Position numbers and translations under genes: made by a program. Positions 7,740 through 17,664 of a stretch of DNA of 64,000 bases are shown here, one piece after another. Position 1 is the first letter of the stretch, and each line of letters begins with the position of its first letter. Under the pieces are notes generated by a model. That model was given only the letters and a program-made list of their open reading frames with translations, had not been told where the DNA came from and searched no databases. Source of the stretch: Cohnella sp. SGD-V74 (lineage in GTDB: Bacteria > Bacillota > Bacilli > Paenibacillales > Paenibacillaceae); contig NZ_PVYW01000030.1 of NCBI RefSeq assembly GCF_003001675.1, positions 1 to 64,000 on the forward strand. Reading direction: 5' to 3'.

Positions 7740-9486
7740 GCTGCTGCGTCCCCTCCTCCTGAATGTCGTGGAGGGTCCGGTACAAGCCCTCTTCCGCGAG
7801 CAAGGACTCGTGCGTCCCTCTCTGAACGATCTCTCCTTCATCCAGCACGACGATCAAGTCGGCATGCTTCAGCGCGCTGATGCGGTGCGCGATAATGATC
7901 GTCGTCTTGCCCTGCCTGACCTCCCGGATCGTCTCCATAATTTCCGTCTCCGTCACCGCGTCGACGGCGCTGACGCTGTCGTCGAGAATGAGGACGGGAG
8001 CTTCCTTGATCAAGCCTCGCGCGAGACTGGTGCGCTGGCGCTGTCCTCCCGACAGCGTGACGCCGCGTTCGCCCAATCTCGTCTCGAACTGGTCCGGAAA
8101 CTCGATAATATTGTGATAGACCCGCGCCTGCTTGGCCGCATGCTCGACTTGCGCCAGCTCTGAATCGCGCTTGTGGAACGCGATATTCTCGCGGATCGTG
8201 GAGCTGAACAGAAAGCCGTCCTGCGGCACGTAAGCGATGCCTTGCCGCAAGCTTTCGAGCGTCAGATCGCGCACGTCCGCGCCTCCGTAGAACACCGTGC
8301 CGTCGGGCGGATCGTAGGTGCGCAGCAGCAGCTTCGTCAGCGTCGTCTTCCCGCTTCCCGTACGCCCGACGATACCCAGCGTAGCTCCCCGCGCAACCCT
8401 CAAGTCGATATTCTTCAATACCGCTCGCTCGCTCTCTCCTCCTTCGTAGGAGAACGTCAAGCCGCGAAGCTCGATATCGGCTTCGGCCAGATCGGCCGCC
8501 AAGGCGTCTTCCCGCTCCTTGATATCGGGCTGCTTGCCGAGCAGATCGTTCAGCCGATCGAGCGAGGCTCTGGCCCGCTGAATGACGTTAATGACGTTGC
8601 CGATCTGCTGCAGCGGGTTCATCAGCATACGGATGTACAGCGTCAGCGCGACGAAGCTGCCGAGCGAGATTCGTCCGACAATCGCCAGATAGCCGCCGAA
8701 GGAGAGCGCGATGATGAGCGCCGTCGAACCGAGGAACGGAACCAGCGCCTGGAAGAAGGACGACACGCGCACGAGGCGGAGCTGCTTCTCGCGAATGCGC
8801 TCCACCGTCTTGCCGAACCGGCCGTTCATCGTCTCCTCCATCGCGAACTTCTTGGTCACGCGCACGCCGCCGAACTGCTCCTCCGCCGATTCCGTCATCG
8901 TCCCCAGCGCCTCCTGAACCTGCAGCGACCGCTTGCGAATAATCGGGCCGAAGTAGACGACGATGAACGGAATGAGCAGCAGCGGGAAAATGCAGGCGGC
9001 GACCAAATAGATCGGCACGTCCGACAGCAGCAGCATGACGATCGTCGAGATCAGAAGAATCGACGCGCCGGCCGTCTGGTTGACGCCCATCGAGATCGAC
9101 TCCCTGACCGCCGTCACATCGTTCATGAAGTAGCTGAGCAGCTTGCCGACCCCGTTCCGGGAATAGAAGCGTTCGCTTAATCCGGTAAAATGCGCGTACA
9201 GCCTGCTCCTGTTCATAAACTCGAAATAACGCCCCGTGTACATGACCAAATACTGCGCCACGCCTCCGATCAGCGCGAAGCCGACGCCGATCGCCAGCAG
9301 CGTCCAGCCGTAGCGCACGACGCCGTCCATCGACAGCAGCCCCGCTTCCAGCTCATCGGTGAATTCCCCCAGCACCTTCGGGAAGTTCACCTGTATGATG
9401 TTCGCAACCGTATGCAGCGCGATGGACATCACGTAGAAAGGCCAGGTTTTACGAAAAAAGTTCGCCAAAATCCGTTGTGCATCCAA
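7723..9486 (-). CDS. Heterodimeric ABC exporter subunit, BmrC-like (degenerate site)
   Basis: 587 residues from a TTG start preceded by GGGAAGTG. Membrane domain about 15-310; ATPase with Walker A GRTGSGKTT (374-382), canonical signature LSGGQ (478-482), and Walker B LILDD, so the usual catalytic Glu is Asp503. Aspartate here together with the partner's poor LSAGE signature would form the degenerate ATP site, exactly the asymmetry known for BmrC/BmrD and LmrCD-type exporters. It lies 85 bp after the permease gene of the preceding run, with no clear terminator between, so read-through is possible. Confidence 0.9.
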   Translation of the reverse strand: MDAQRILANFFRKTWPFYVMSIALHTVANIIQVNFPKVLGEFTDELEAGLLSMDGVVRYGWTLLAIGVGFALIGGVAQYLVMYTGRYFEFMNRSRLYAHFTGLSERFYSRNGVGKLLSYFMNDVTAVRESISMGVNQTAGASILLISTIVMLLLSDVPIYLVAACIFPLLLIPFIVVYFGPIIRKRSLQVQEALGTMTESAEEQFGGVRVTKKFAMEETMNGRFGKTVERIREKQLRLVRVSSFFQALVPFLGSTALIIALSFGGYLAIVGRISLGSFVALTLYIRMLMNPLQQIGNVINVIQRARASLDRLNDLLGKQPDIKEREDALAADLAEADIELRGLTFSYEGGESERAVLKNIDLRVARGATLGIVGRTGSGKTTLTKLLLRTYDPPDGTVFYGGADVRDLTLESLRQGIAYVPQDGFLFSSTIRENIAFHKRDSELAQVEHAAKQARVYHNIIEFPDQFETRLGERGVTLSGGQRQRTSLARGLIKEAPVLILDDSVSAVDAVTETEIMETIREVRQGKTTIIIAHRISALKHADLIVVLDEGEIVQRGTHESLLAEEGLYRTLHDIQEEGTQQHGTGN

Positions 9487-9571
9487 CCTGCTATCACTTC
9501 CCGTCTTCCGCGAAAATAAGTGTCTAACGTTCCAAGCGCAACTACAATCGCCATTGAAATCCTAATCGCTT

Positions 9572-10486
9572 CTACTCCACCAAGCCGGTCCGCTCCACCC
9601 CTTCCACGAACCATCTCTGAGTGAAGGCGTACAGCACCAGCAGCGGCATGATGATCAGAAACGAAGCCCCCATCTTGACCGGCTCCAGGAAAGCCCGCAG
9701 ACCTCCTTCCTGCGCCTCCGTCACGAGCTGAGCGTTCAGCTTGGAGAGACCGACCGACAGCGGCACGTCGGACGCGCCGAACATGTACATGGACGGGAAA
9801 TACGCGTCGTTCCACGACCATACGAACGAGAACAGAAACACGACGACGATAGCCGAGCGCGAGATCGGCAGCATGACGCGGAAGAAGATACGGAACGCCC
9901 CCGCGCCGTCGATGCGGGCGGCCTCCTCCATCTCCTTGGGCAGCGTCGAGAAGAACTGCCGGAAGATCAAGACGAACAGCGCGCCCTTCAGCCCATGGCC
10001 GAACAGCGTCGGAACCAGCAGCGGCCAGAAGGTGTTGATCCAGCCCAGCTCCTTGAACAGCAGAATGGAAGGGAGAATCGTCACCTGCGCCGGCATAATG
10101 AAAGTGAAGAGCAGCGCCCCGAACCAGAACCGCTTCAGCGGAAAATCCAGCCGCGCGAACGCATAGCCCGCAATCGAGCAGGACACGACCTGAATAACGG
10201 CCGAAGCCGTCGACACCGTCAGGCTGACGCCGAAGCTCTTCGCGTAATCGAGCATCTTGATCGCTTCGGCCAGATGGCCGCCGTACAGGGCGGTCGGCAC
10301 CCAGATGACGGCGGGGTCCAGCAAGTCGGGAGCGCCCTTGACCATCGTTGTCATCATATAGAAAACCGGCTTCAAATAAATGAACGCGACGTCCACCAGC
10401 AGCAAGTACAGAAACGCGCGAAACAGAAGCCCTTTGTCCGCTTCCAGGCCGACCAGCTTATTTCTCAGCCACAACCACTTTCCCAT
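9572..10486 (-). CDS. Carbohydrate ABC importer permease, MalG type
   Basis: 304 residues with six predicted membrane segments and the EAA loop of inner-membrane importers (EEAARIDGAGAFRIFFRVMLPISR, about residues 190-213). This is the MalG/LacG/AraQ half of a CUT1 sugar importer. It follows the MalF-type partner after 25 bp and is the last gene of the long minus-strand run that starts near 32.5 kb. Confidence 0.93.
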   Translation of the reverse strand: MGKWLWLRNKLVGLEADKGLLFRAFLYLLLVDVAFIYLKPVFYMMTTMVKGAPDLLDPAVIWVPTALYGGHLAEAIKMLDYAKSFGVSLTVSTASAVIQVVSCSIAGYAFARLDFPLKRFWFGALLFTFIMPAQVTILPSILLFKELGWINTFWPLLVPTLFGHGLKGALFVLIFRQFFSTLPKEMEEAARIDGAGAFRIFFRVMLPISRSAIVVVFLFSFVWSWNDAYFPSMYMFGASDVPLSVGLSKLNAQLVTEAQEGGLRAFLEPVKMGASFLIIMPLLVLYAFTQRWFVEGVERTGLVE

Positions 10487-10511
10487 CCCGCAACCCCCCT
10501 TTCCTGCCGAC

Positions 10512-11435
10512 TTAATGACCCCGCGGCGACATGGATTTGATCGTTCTCGCGTAGATGGCGAAGGCCAATGCGATGAACAGAAGCACGATGCCGAAATAAA
10601 TCCAGGCCAGCGCGCTGGACACGCCGTAATTTTCCGTCGTCACCTTGCTGATGATCGGATTGGACGGATACGTGAACAAGTCGACAATCGTATAGATGAC
10701 GTTCAGAAAAATGAACGGCGCCATGCCGGGCAGCGTAATTTTCCAGAACGTGCTCCACGGATCGGCCCCGTCGATGCGCGCCGCTTCGTACACGCTGCCG
10801 GAGATCGTCTGCCGGCCCGCCAGGAAGATCAGAATCTGCACGCCGGAATACCAGAGCACGAGCACGAAGGAGCCGATGACCTTGCCGATCGGCCCCGCCC
10901 ACGCGTCCGGCAAATACCGGGCCAGCCTGTCGTCCATCCCGAGCGATGCGATGACATTCAAGGAGCCTTCGCCCTGGGCGATGAATTCGCCGATAATCTG
11001 GCCGGAAGCGAAAATGACGGGAAGGAAGAAGATGACCCGGAAAGCCGCCCGTCCGGCAAATCGCAAATTGAGCAAAATGGCGATCATAAGCGAAAAGACG
11101 ATAATAATCGGGATCATGACGAGCGCTTCGCGCAAAAACGGAAACAAATCGTCGTACAGCAGCCCGCCGTCGGCCAGCAAAATCTCCCGGTAATATTGCA
11201 CGCCCACCCAGCTGGTCTGAACCCCGGTAACGGTAATTCGAACTTGATTAAAGCTCATATACAAGGAATAGACGAGCGGAAACGCCACGAAAACGAGAAA
11301 GCCGACCACCCATGGCGCGATAAACAGCGAGCCTTCAACCTTGCGCAGCACGGCGTCGTTCTTCCTCCAGCCGAGCAGCGGCAAGCGCCTGCGCGTCCGC
11401 TTGGCCGGCTCCAGGCGGCTATGCTCCGTGTTCAT
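10512..11435 (-). CDS. Carbohydrate ABC importer permease, MalF type
   Basis: 307 residues from the ATG at 11435, selected for the upstream GGAGGG; the frame is open to 11486 but without a ribosome binding site. Six membrane segments and the EAA motif (YEAARIDGADPWSTFWKITLPG). It overlaps the DUF5696 gene by 17 bases, so translation is coupled. It pairs with the 9572-10486 permease. The ATPase is probably the MsmX-type protein at 20666-21772, since none is adjacent. Confidence 0.93.
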   Translation of the reverse strand: MNTEHSRLEPAKRTRRRLPLLGWRKNDAVLRKVEGSLFIAPWVVGFLVFVAFPLVYSLYMSFNQVRITVTGVQTSWVGVQYYREILLADGGLLYDDLFPFLREALVMIPIIIVFSLMIAILLNLRFAGRAAFRVIFFLPVIFASGQIIGEFIAQGEGSLNVIASLGMDDRLARYLPDAWAGPIGKVIGSFVLVLWYSGVQILIFLAGRQTISGSVYEAARIDGADPWSTFWKITLPGMAPFIFLNVIYTIVDLFTYPSNPIISKVTTENYGVSSALAWIYFGIVLLFIALAFAIYARTIKSMSPRGH

Positions 11436-13683
11436 CCGTATCCCTCCTGTCGATGACGGCGAAATCTCTTCCGGGCACTTCGACACCGGCCGCGCTGTAA
11501 GGAGCGGCGTTGTAGTTCACGATGACGGCCATGCCGTTGTCGTAGACCGTCTGCCTCACGCCAGATGCCAGCTCCCGATGTTCGGTAATGAAGCGATCCT
11601 GCACGTCGCCAAGCGCCTCGTCAAGCTTGCGGTATTGCCGGGCGGCCGTCTCCAGCCAGTCCCGGTAGTTCATGCTGTAGTACCGAACGGAATAAGCCTT
11701 CTTGAACTCGTCGGAGGAAGCTGCAGTGAATACGAAAGCGGGATACGCCCCGTACTCCGCGCTGCGGAGAAATTCCGTCTCGTATTCGTCGCGCAGATTG
11801 CCCCATTCCGACGTATAGGTAACCAGGCCGTGCAGCGCAATCTGGGCGAACGGCACCGCTTCATCCACGAAAATATCGTACGAATAGTCGTCGGCGATCC
11901 GATGAAGATGGCCCGCGGCCGCCAGGGAATAGAAATTGCCGTCCTCCACCGCCGCATAGCCGACCGCCTCCGCCGTCTCCCGCAGCAGCTCCTGCTGCCC
12001 GCGAAGCACCTCTGTGCGGCTCGCCCGATTCCGGCTGTTGAAGTCGGTATGAAGCGCGCTGCCGATGCCTCCCGTATACAAAATGCCGTCTATGCCCAGC
12101 TCCCGGTACGTATCCAGATCGCTGCGCGCTTCGCGGAACGAGTAAAGCGGACTGACGATCGACACGCGCTTGCCCCGCGCGGGCAGAGCCGACTCCTGCA
12201 GCGTGCCGGCCAGATTGCGCAGGCCGTCGTTCAGGCTCCAGAAGCCTCCCCGGCCGCTGTTGTTCAGAGAATAATTCGCCGCGAGCATCAGCTTGCCCCC
12301 GCTCCGGCGCGCCTCTTGCGCCAACGCCGCCATCCCTTGGTTGCCGCCGATTCGCCGGTCGACGGGAAGCAGACCGCCGTAAGAGCTGTAGCCCCATTTC
12401 TGCCAGCCGTGATAGATGGCCGTGATATTGCCGATGCCTGCGTCTCCCAGCGCTTCGAGCAACTCCTTCGCCTGCTCCGTCGTCGTGCCGAGGATATAAT
12501 CGTCCCACAGCGCGCCCTGCTTCAGGTCTGCGCCGATCAGATCCGCGTAGAACGGAATATGGGACCGCTCCGGCGTCAACCGGCTTAAGCCGCGTTCATC
12601 GATCAAATATTGGCGATATCGGGAGGCCATCCCGACGTAGTCGCTGCCGTCTCCCTCCAGCAAGTAGTACCTGACGCTGCGCGAAGCGGCCTGAAAGCGC
12701 TCCTTGCTGAACGTATAGAAGCCGTTCCGGCCTTGCCGGTCGGTGCTCTGGAAAAACTTGATGCGATACTGCCATTCCGGGCCGATCCAGTTCGACTGCC
12801 CGAGCGCTCCGGCCGGAGCGGCGAACAGCTTGGCGTACTCCTCGCCCTCCGTCATGACGCCGAGGAAGCCTTGCTCTCCCGACTTCAGGCCGAAGATCGG
12901 CATCCGCACCGCGTTGCGGTTCGTGTTTTCGTTATAGAAGGAAATATCCGGCCCGTACACCGTCTCGCGATAGATCGATTTGTCCTTGATCTTGTTCTCT
13001 TCGAATCGGGCCAACGCTCCCGAGCCGTCCGGCAGAAGCATATAACCGTCCGTTCCGGAGGAGGGCTGCGCGCCGAATTGCGGATACACCTTCAAGTTGA
13101 GCAGACTGAGCTTCCCTTCGCGAATCCCGCTGTCGACGACCTTAACCTCGACGTAATCGTCGACCAGCCGCACCTCGACGGGGATTCGGAACGAGGTCGA
13201 CGTCAGATGAAAAATGACGCGGAAGCCGTTGTCCAGCTTCTCGTAATTTTCCATTACGCCCTTCTCCTCCATCCAGTTGGTCATCTTCGTCTGGGAGTTG
13301 GAGCTGGAGGCGTCGATGTATTCCAGCATGACCGGCGACAGAAAGTTGCTGCGCCATATGCCGGCCGCCGTCTCCGCCTCCCAATGCTCGGGATCGGGAT
13401 AAGACCGCCAGATCCGGCCTCCGGCCTTGCTCTCCGCCTTGAAGTGGCCCGTAACCGGGTCCGCCCACAGCTTGAACGACGCAGATTCCCCGACCTGTAC
13501 GAAATCCGCTTCGTCCGGCAAGCCGATCGCGACCGGCTCCGAGACGGTCGTCGGCGTCCACGCTTCGTCCGCAGGGGCGGCCGGCTCTTGCGGCGCATCT
13601 CTAGCCACGATCCACAGCAGTCCCAGAAGCAGCAACCCAATGACGCCCGCCGTCGCGGCGACGGCTATTGCGCGACGCTTCAT
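11419..13683 (-). CDS. DUF5696 protein, membrane-anchored, glycosidase-like
   Basis: 754 residues. One N-terminal membrane anchor (about residues 8-27), then a beta-sandwich-like region (about 60-330) and a region that reads like a TIM barrel (about 350-640), with acidic strand ends such as GIDGILYTGGIGSALHTDFN, AAVEDGNFYSLAAAGH and IFVDEAVPFAQI. DUF5696 proteins occur beside sugar ABC importers in Paenibacillaceae; I know of no demonstrated activity. The fold suggests a surface glycosidase, which is inference. The start codon overlaps the stop of the NHL/YIP1 gene (ATGA), and the end overlaps the next permease. Confidence 0.8.
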   Translation of the reverse strand: MKRRAIAVAATAGVIGLLLLGLLWIVARDAPQEPAAPADEAWTPTTVSEPVAIGLPDEADFVQVGESASFKLWADPVTGHFKAESKAGGRIWRSYPDPEHWEAETAAGIWRSNFLSPVMLEYIDASSSNSQTKMTNWMEEKGVMENYEKLDNGFRVIFHLTSTSFRIPVEVRLVDDYVEVKVVDSGIREGKLSLLNLKVYPQFGAQPSSGTDGYMLLPDGSGALARFEENKIKDKSIYRETVYGPDISFYNENTNRNAVRMPIFGLKSGEQGFLGVMTEGEEYAKLFAAPAGALGQSNWIGPEWQYRIKFFQSTDRQGRNGFYTFSKERFQAASRSVRYYLLEGDGSDYVGMASRYRQYLIDERGLSRLTPERSHIPFYADLIGADLKQGALWDDYILGTTTEQAKELLEALGDAGIGNITAIYHGWQKWGYSSYGGLLPVDRRIGGNQGMAALAQEARRSGGKLMLAANYSLNNSGRGGFWSLNDGLRNLAGTLQESALPARGKRVSIVSPLYSFREARSDLDTYRELGIDGILYTGGIGSALHTDFNSRNRASRTEVLRGQQELLRETAEAVGYAAVEDGNFYSLAAAGHLHRIADDYSYDIFVDEAVPFAQIALHGLVTYTSEWGNLRDEYETEFLRSAEYGAYPAFVFTAASSDEFKKAYSVRYYSMNYRDWLETAARQYRKLDEALGDVQDRFITEHRELASGVRQTVYDNGMAVIVNYNAAPYSAAGVEVPGRDFAVIDRRDTDEHGA

Positions 13684-15842
13684 CGGATAACCACCTCCTG
13701 ATAGATCGAGTAGACGAAGCTGACCAGTTCGCTGGTCAGGCTAAACACAATAAACAGCAGGATGCCGATGACCAGCATCGTAAGCACGCTCAGGGACAAG
13801 CTTTTGACCGTCTCGCCCACGCTGAAGTTCTGCACGCCTTGCACCTGCCAGAATAAGAGCAGCGCCGCCCACCCGTACAAGCCGTATTGGATGAAATAAA
13901 AGATGGACGCCTCGCTGAGCGTCATGACGCCCGACACAATCGTCAGAGGCACGCCGACCAGCACGATGGGAAACATCGCATAGGCGCTGGCAGTATACAC
14001 GTCGCGGAAGCGTCCTTCTCCCTGCGTAAGCGAGCTCGTCAAGTAATTGGCGATGACGAAGCCCAGCCACACGACCCCGAACTGAATGAGCGCGTTCACG
14101 ATCTGCGCCTCGAACAGGATCGACGGGTTGAAAATAAAGTTCGTCCGGGCTTTCATGAAGCCGTACGCGGCCACGGCGAGCAGGAGCCAGATCGAGGCGC
14201 TGAGCGGGTTCGCTTTGCCCTCGTACCGGATGCCGTAGAAGCCGTCCAGCGGATGCTTCATCACGTAGAAGGCATGGCCCAACTGCTTCAGATGCCTGCC
14301 GATCGAACCGCGCGGCTTGCGAATGCGTTCGCCGAGCAGGGATGGACGCCAGCCGAGGCGGCGGCTCGCATACCGGGCGATATAGACGAGGGCGGCAAGG
14401 CCCAGGATCAGGTTCATAAACAAGCCGAAGCGGTTCTGAAACCAGAGCAGACGATTCTGCCAGAAGGAATCGGAATAGCCCTGCACCCCTCCGGCGCTCT
14501 GGAACAGCCTCTGCGCTTCCTCGTAGTCGCCCTTCTTGTAAGCCGCCTTCGCCAAGCCCAGCACGGCCGGCGCATAGAAAGCGTTCTGACGGTACACCTC
14601 TCTCCACAGCGGCTCGCTGTCCTCGTATCGGCCGTCCTGGGTCAGGCCGTTGGCCTGATGGACCAGCTTGCCGAATTCGGACAGGACATATTTCTGCACC
14701 ACGTTGTTCTCGCTGTCCAGAATATACAATTGGTTGGCCGAGTCGCTGGCGATGGCGGACGGCAATTTGACCAGTCCCAGCTTTGTCGTCGTATCTCCGG
14801 CCTCTCCTCCCCAGAAGAACAGCAGATTGCCGTTGCCGTCGTATTGGCTGACGACATTCAGACGGGTGTCAATGACCGTCATATTGCCGTCCGTGTCCAC
14901 GGTCAGATCGTTCAATTGGGGGGAAACCAACGGCATTCTCCCGAACTGCCGGATGGACTCGCCGAATTGGCCGTCCGACAACGTATCCGCGAACTCTCCT
15001 TTGCCGGCGAGCTGATCCAGCCCAGCGATATTCAGCTTCTTGAGCTGCCCCTTCGACACTTCCTTCGTAACCGTATAGATGAAGCCTTCTCGATTGATAT
15101 CCACGCTTGTGATCGAGCCCGGCAGCTTGCTGATCTCCCGTTCATACATCTCGCGGGAGTAGAGCAGCCGCTTGACGCTGTCGATGAACGAAGCGCTCGT
15201 CTTGTTGGCTCCGAAGAAGCCCTGGAATTGCCCTTCCGGGTCGAGCTGGAGCAGACCTTGGTAGCCCCCCAGCGTCGCGATGTACAGAAACCCGCGCTTG
15301 TCGACGACCAGCTTGACCGGGTCGAACTTGAACGAGGCCGGAATCAGCTTCGAATCCGGGCGTCCGAATTCGGCGAGCACCCGTCCGTCCCTGTCGAGCC
15401 GCAGCACCCGGTTGTTGCCGGTGTCCGCGATATAAATATCGCCGTTCGTATGGACGTAGACGCCTTGCGGCCGCCTGAGCGGATTGTCCTTCGGCTCCAG
15501 CAGCCGGATCAGGCTGCCGTCCTTGTCGAGATGCACGATCCGATTGTTGCCGGTGTCGACGATATAGATCTGATCCCGGCTGTCGATGAACAGATCCTGC
15601 GGCTGGGACAGAGGGGAGATCTTAAGCTCCCCCGGATGCGCCGGATCTTCCGCGAACAGCTCCCGGCCGAATACGCCCGCGGGCATGTACGCTGTCTGAA
15701 TCTGGTATTGCTGATTGTAGTTGTCCCTGTAATAGGTTTGATAAGGCACGCCTCCCCGGACCTGCCGGGGATAGACCGACAGGGCCGCAATGATCCCGAC
15801 GATGCCGAGCAGCGCGATACGCAGCGCCAGCCGCCTATGCAT
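13680..15842 (-). CDS. NHL-repeat and YIP1-domain membrane protein
   Basis: 720 residues from the ATG at 15842, supported by GGGGGAG; an open frame extends to 16421 but that part is antisense-type sequence over a permease gene. A signal anchor is followed by NHL beta-propeller repeats (LFIDSRDQIYIVDTGNNRIV and GDIYIADTGNNRVLRLDRDG, about residues 65-150, with weaker ones to about 370), a short TPR-like stretch near 430, and a C-terminal YIP1-type block of about five membrane segments (from about 465). An extracytoplasmic propeller joined to a multi-span domain suggests a scaffold or sensor next to the importer. No activity is known to me. Confidence 0.82.
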   Translation of the reverse strand: MHRRLALRIALLGIVGIIAALSVYPRQVRGGVPYQTYYRDNYNQQYQIQTAYMPAGVFGRELFAEDPAHPGELKISPLSQPQDLFIDSRDQIYIVDTGNNRIVHLDKDGSLIRLLEPKDNPLRRPQGVYVHTNGDIYIADTGNNRVLRLDRDGRVLAEFGRPDSKLIPASFKFDPVKLVVDKRGFLYIATLGGYQGLLQLDPEGQFQGFFGANKTSASFIDSVKRLLYSREMYEREISKLPGSITSVDINREGFIYTVTKEVSKGQLKKLNIAGLDQLAGKGEFADTLSDGQFGESIRQFGRMPLVSPQLNDLTVDTDGNMTVIDTRLNVVSQYDGNGNLLFFWGGEAGDTTTKLGLVKLPSAIASDSANQLYILDSENNVVQKYVLSEFGKLVHQANGLTQDGRYEDSEPLWREVYRQNAFYAPAVLGLAKAAYKKGDYEEAQRLFQSAGGVQGYSDSFWQNRLLWFQNRFGLFMNLILGLAALVYIARYASRRLGWRPSLLGERIRKPRGSIGRHLKQLGHAFYVMKHPLDGFYGIRYEGKANPLSASIWLLLAVAAYGFMKARTNFIFNPSILFEAQIVNALIQFGVVWLGFVIANYLTSSLTQGEGRFRDVYTASAYAMFPIVLVGVPLTIVSGVMTLSEASIFYFIQYGLYGWAALLLFWQVQGVQNFSVGETVKSLSLSVLTMLVIGILLFIVFSLTSELVSFVYSIYQEVVIR

Positions 15843-15859
15843 TCGATCTCCCCCAGTGT

Positions 15860-16741
15860 TTATTTGATGCCCGAATGCGCCATCGTCGCGATCACCTTGC
15901 TCTGCAGAACGACGAACACGACCAGATTCGGCACGAACATAATAAGCGAAGCGACGGCCGCGGCGCCCTGCATCGCCACGTTGTTCGCCAGATTGTTCGT
16001 TAACGTCGACAGGAAGAAGGCGAAGCTCTTCATCTCGTCGTCCAGCATGAACAGCGCGGACGTCTCCACGTTGCCCCAAGCGTTCTGGAACGCCAGAATG
16101 GCGACGGTCGCCACGGCCGGCATGCAGACGGGCAGCGCGATTCGCGCGAAGACGACGAACTCGCTCGCTCCGTCGATGCGGGCGGCCTCCAGCAAGGAAT
16201 CGGGAATCTGATCCACGAATTGCTTCAGCAGGAATACGCCGATCGGCATCGCCATAAGCGGAAACAAATGCGCGAAATACGTATTCATGATTCCCAGCTC
16301 GCTCACGACCAGATAACGCGGAATTTGCACCACCTCGGGCGCGAACATCAGCGTCAGCAGAATGGCGGCGAACACGATGCCCGCGCCCGGGAAGCGGTGC
16401 TTGGACAGCGGGTAGGCGCACAGCGCGCTTACTCCGGTCACCAGAGCTACGGCCAGCGCCGACACGAACACGCTGTTGAACAAGTACCGGACCATCGGCA
16501 CGGTCGAGCGCGACGCGACCGAGGCCAGCTCGTTGACGTTTTGCAAGGAAGGTTCCCTCACGAAGAAGGTCGGCGGATAGACGAACAGCTCGTGATAGGG
16601 CTTAAAGGCATGGTTGAAAATGTAGACGACCGGCAAGAGCATGAAGACGGACAACAAGACGAGCGACAGCAGCAGCAGCTTCTGAAAGCCGTCCATCCTT
16701 CGCCATCCGGCCGGTCCGAATCGTCCAAGAGCGCGCAGCAT
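15860..16741 (-). CDS. Carbohydrate ABC importer permease, MalG type
   Basis: 293 residues, six membrane segments, EAA loop LEAARIDGASEFVVFARIALPVC. Second MalG-type permease of the run. Its start lies two bases from the stop of its MalF-type partner, and the NHL/YIP1 gene follows after 17 bp. The partner solute-binding protein is the 994-residue anchored protein just upstream in the transcript. Confidence 0.93.
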   Translation of the reverse strand: MLRALGRFGPAGWRRMDGFQKLLLLSLVLLSVFMLLPVVYIFNHAFKPYHELFVYPPTFFVREPSLQNVNELASVASRSTVPMVRYLFNSVFVSALAVALVTGVSALCAYPLSKHRFPGAGIVFAAILLTLMFAPEVVQIPRYLVVSELGIMNTYFAHLFPLMAMPIGVFLLKQFVDQIPDSLLEAARIDGASEFVVFARIALPVCMPAVATVAILAFQNAWGNVETSALFMLDDEMKSFAFFLSTLTNNLANNVAMQGAAAVASLIMFVPNLVVFVVLQSKVIATMAHSGIK

Positions 16742-16743
16742 GG

Positions 16744-17664
16744 TTATTCGTCTCCCTTCGAACCGAACAAGCCCCAGCTCAGCTTGTTGGATACGTACAT
16801 CAGCAGCAGCAAAAAGACGGAGACGGCGGCCGCATAGCCCATCTCGAAGCGGATGAACCCGAAGTCGTCGATATGGTTGATGATGAGATGACCCGAGTAA
16901 GCCGGGGTCGGATTGGCGCCGGACAGCTCCACGCCGATCGCTCCCGTCTTGAACGTCGTCACGATCGCCATCACCGCGCCGAACAGCATCTGCGGCTTCA
17001 TCGACGGAATGGTGATGTACCAGATTTCCTGGAGACGGCTCTTCATCCCGTCGATTCTGGCCGCCTCGTAATAGTCCTTGTTGACGTTAAGAATGCCGGC
17101 AAGCATCGCGAGGAACCCGACGCCCATGCTCGACCAGAGCGTCACTCCGATCATCGAAGTCATCAGATAGTCCGGATCGGTCACCCACAGCTGCGGCACC
17201 TCAATCCAACCGAGACGAAGCAGCACGCTGTTCAGGTAGCCGACCCGATCCCCCGTCAGCATCGGCAGCCAGACGATCGACATCGCGATGCCGATGGTCA
17301 GGGAAGGAGTATACATCGCCAGGGCGAACCACTTGCGCAGCCTGCCCGGCAGCTGAGAAATGATCCAGGCGAGCAGGAACGCGGCGATATAGCCTCCCGG
17401 CCCTACGATAAGCGCGAATTTGAACGTATTAGGCAGGGCGTACTTCAGAAACAGCAAATCCTGCGAGATCAAGTATTGAAAGTTCTGCCAGCCGATGAAC
17501 CGCGGCTTCTCGATCGCGTTGAAATACGTAAAGCTCAAAGCTACGGCGGCCGCGACCGGCACGACGATAAAGGCGATAAAACAGAGCATGAACGGCGTAA
17601 TGAACAGATAGCTCAGCCTGTGCCGCCACATCTGCCGCAGCAGGGCGGCCCGCTTATTTGACAT
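16744..17664 (-). CDS. Carbohydrate ABC importer permease, MalF type
   Basis: 306 residues with six membrane segments and EAA loop YEAARIDGMKSRLQEIWYIT. It overlaps the end of the large solute-binding protein gene by 11 bases, so the two are probably made together. It resembles the LplB/YtcP/MalF class that imports oligosaccharides in Gram-positives. Confidence 0.93.
   Translation of the reverse strand: MSNKRAALLRQMWRHRLSYLFITPFMLCFIAFIVVPVAAAVALSFTYFNAIEKPRFIGWQNFQYLISQDLLFLKYALPNTFKFALIVGPGGYIAAFLLAWIISQLPGRLRKWFALAMYTPSLTIGIAMSIVWLPMLTGDRVGYLNSVLLRLGWIEVPQLWVTDPDYLMTSMIGVTLWSSMGVGFLAMLAGILNVNKDYYEAARIDGMKSRLQEIWYITIPSMKPQMLFGAVMAIVTTFKTGAIGVELSGANPTPAYSGHLIINHIDDFGFIRFEMGYAAAVSVFLLLLMYVSNKLSWGLFGSKGDE

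Noticed and set aside
13887..16211. 774-residue plus-strand open frame
   Set aside because: Antisense shadow of the NHL/YIP1 and permease genes, with no recognisable domain or ribosome site.
15843..16421. N-terminal extension of the NHL/YIP1 frame
   Set aside because: It overlaps the permease gene in another frame and reads as Arg/Gly-rich noise; the ATG at 15842 has GGGGGAG and starts a proper signal anchor.
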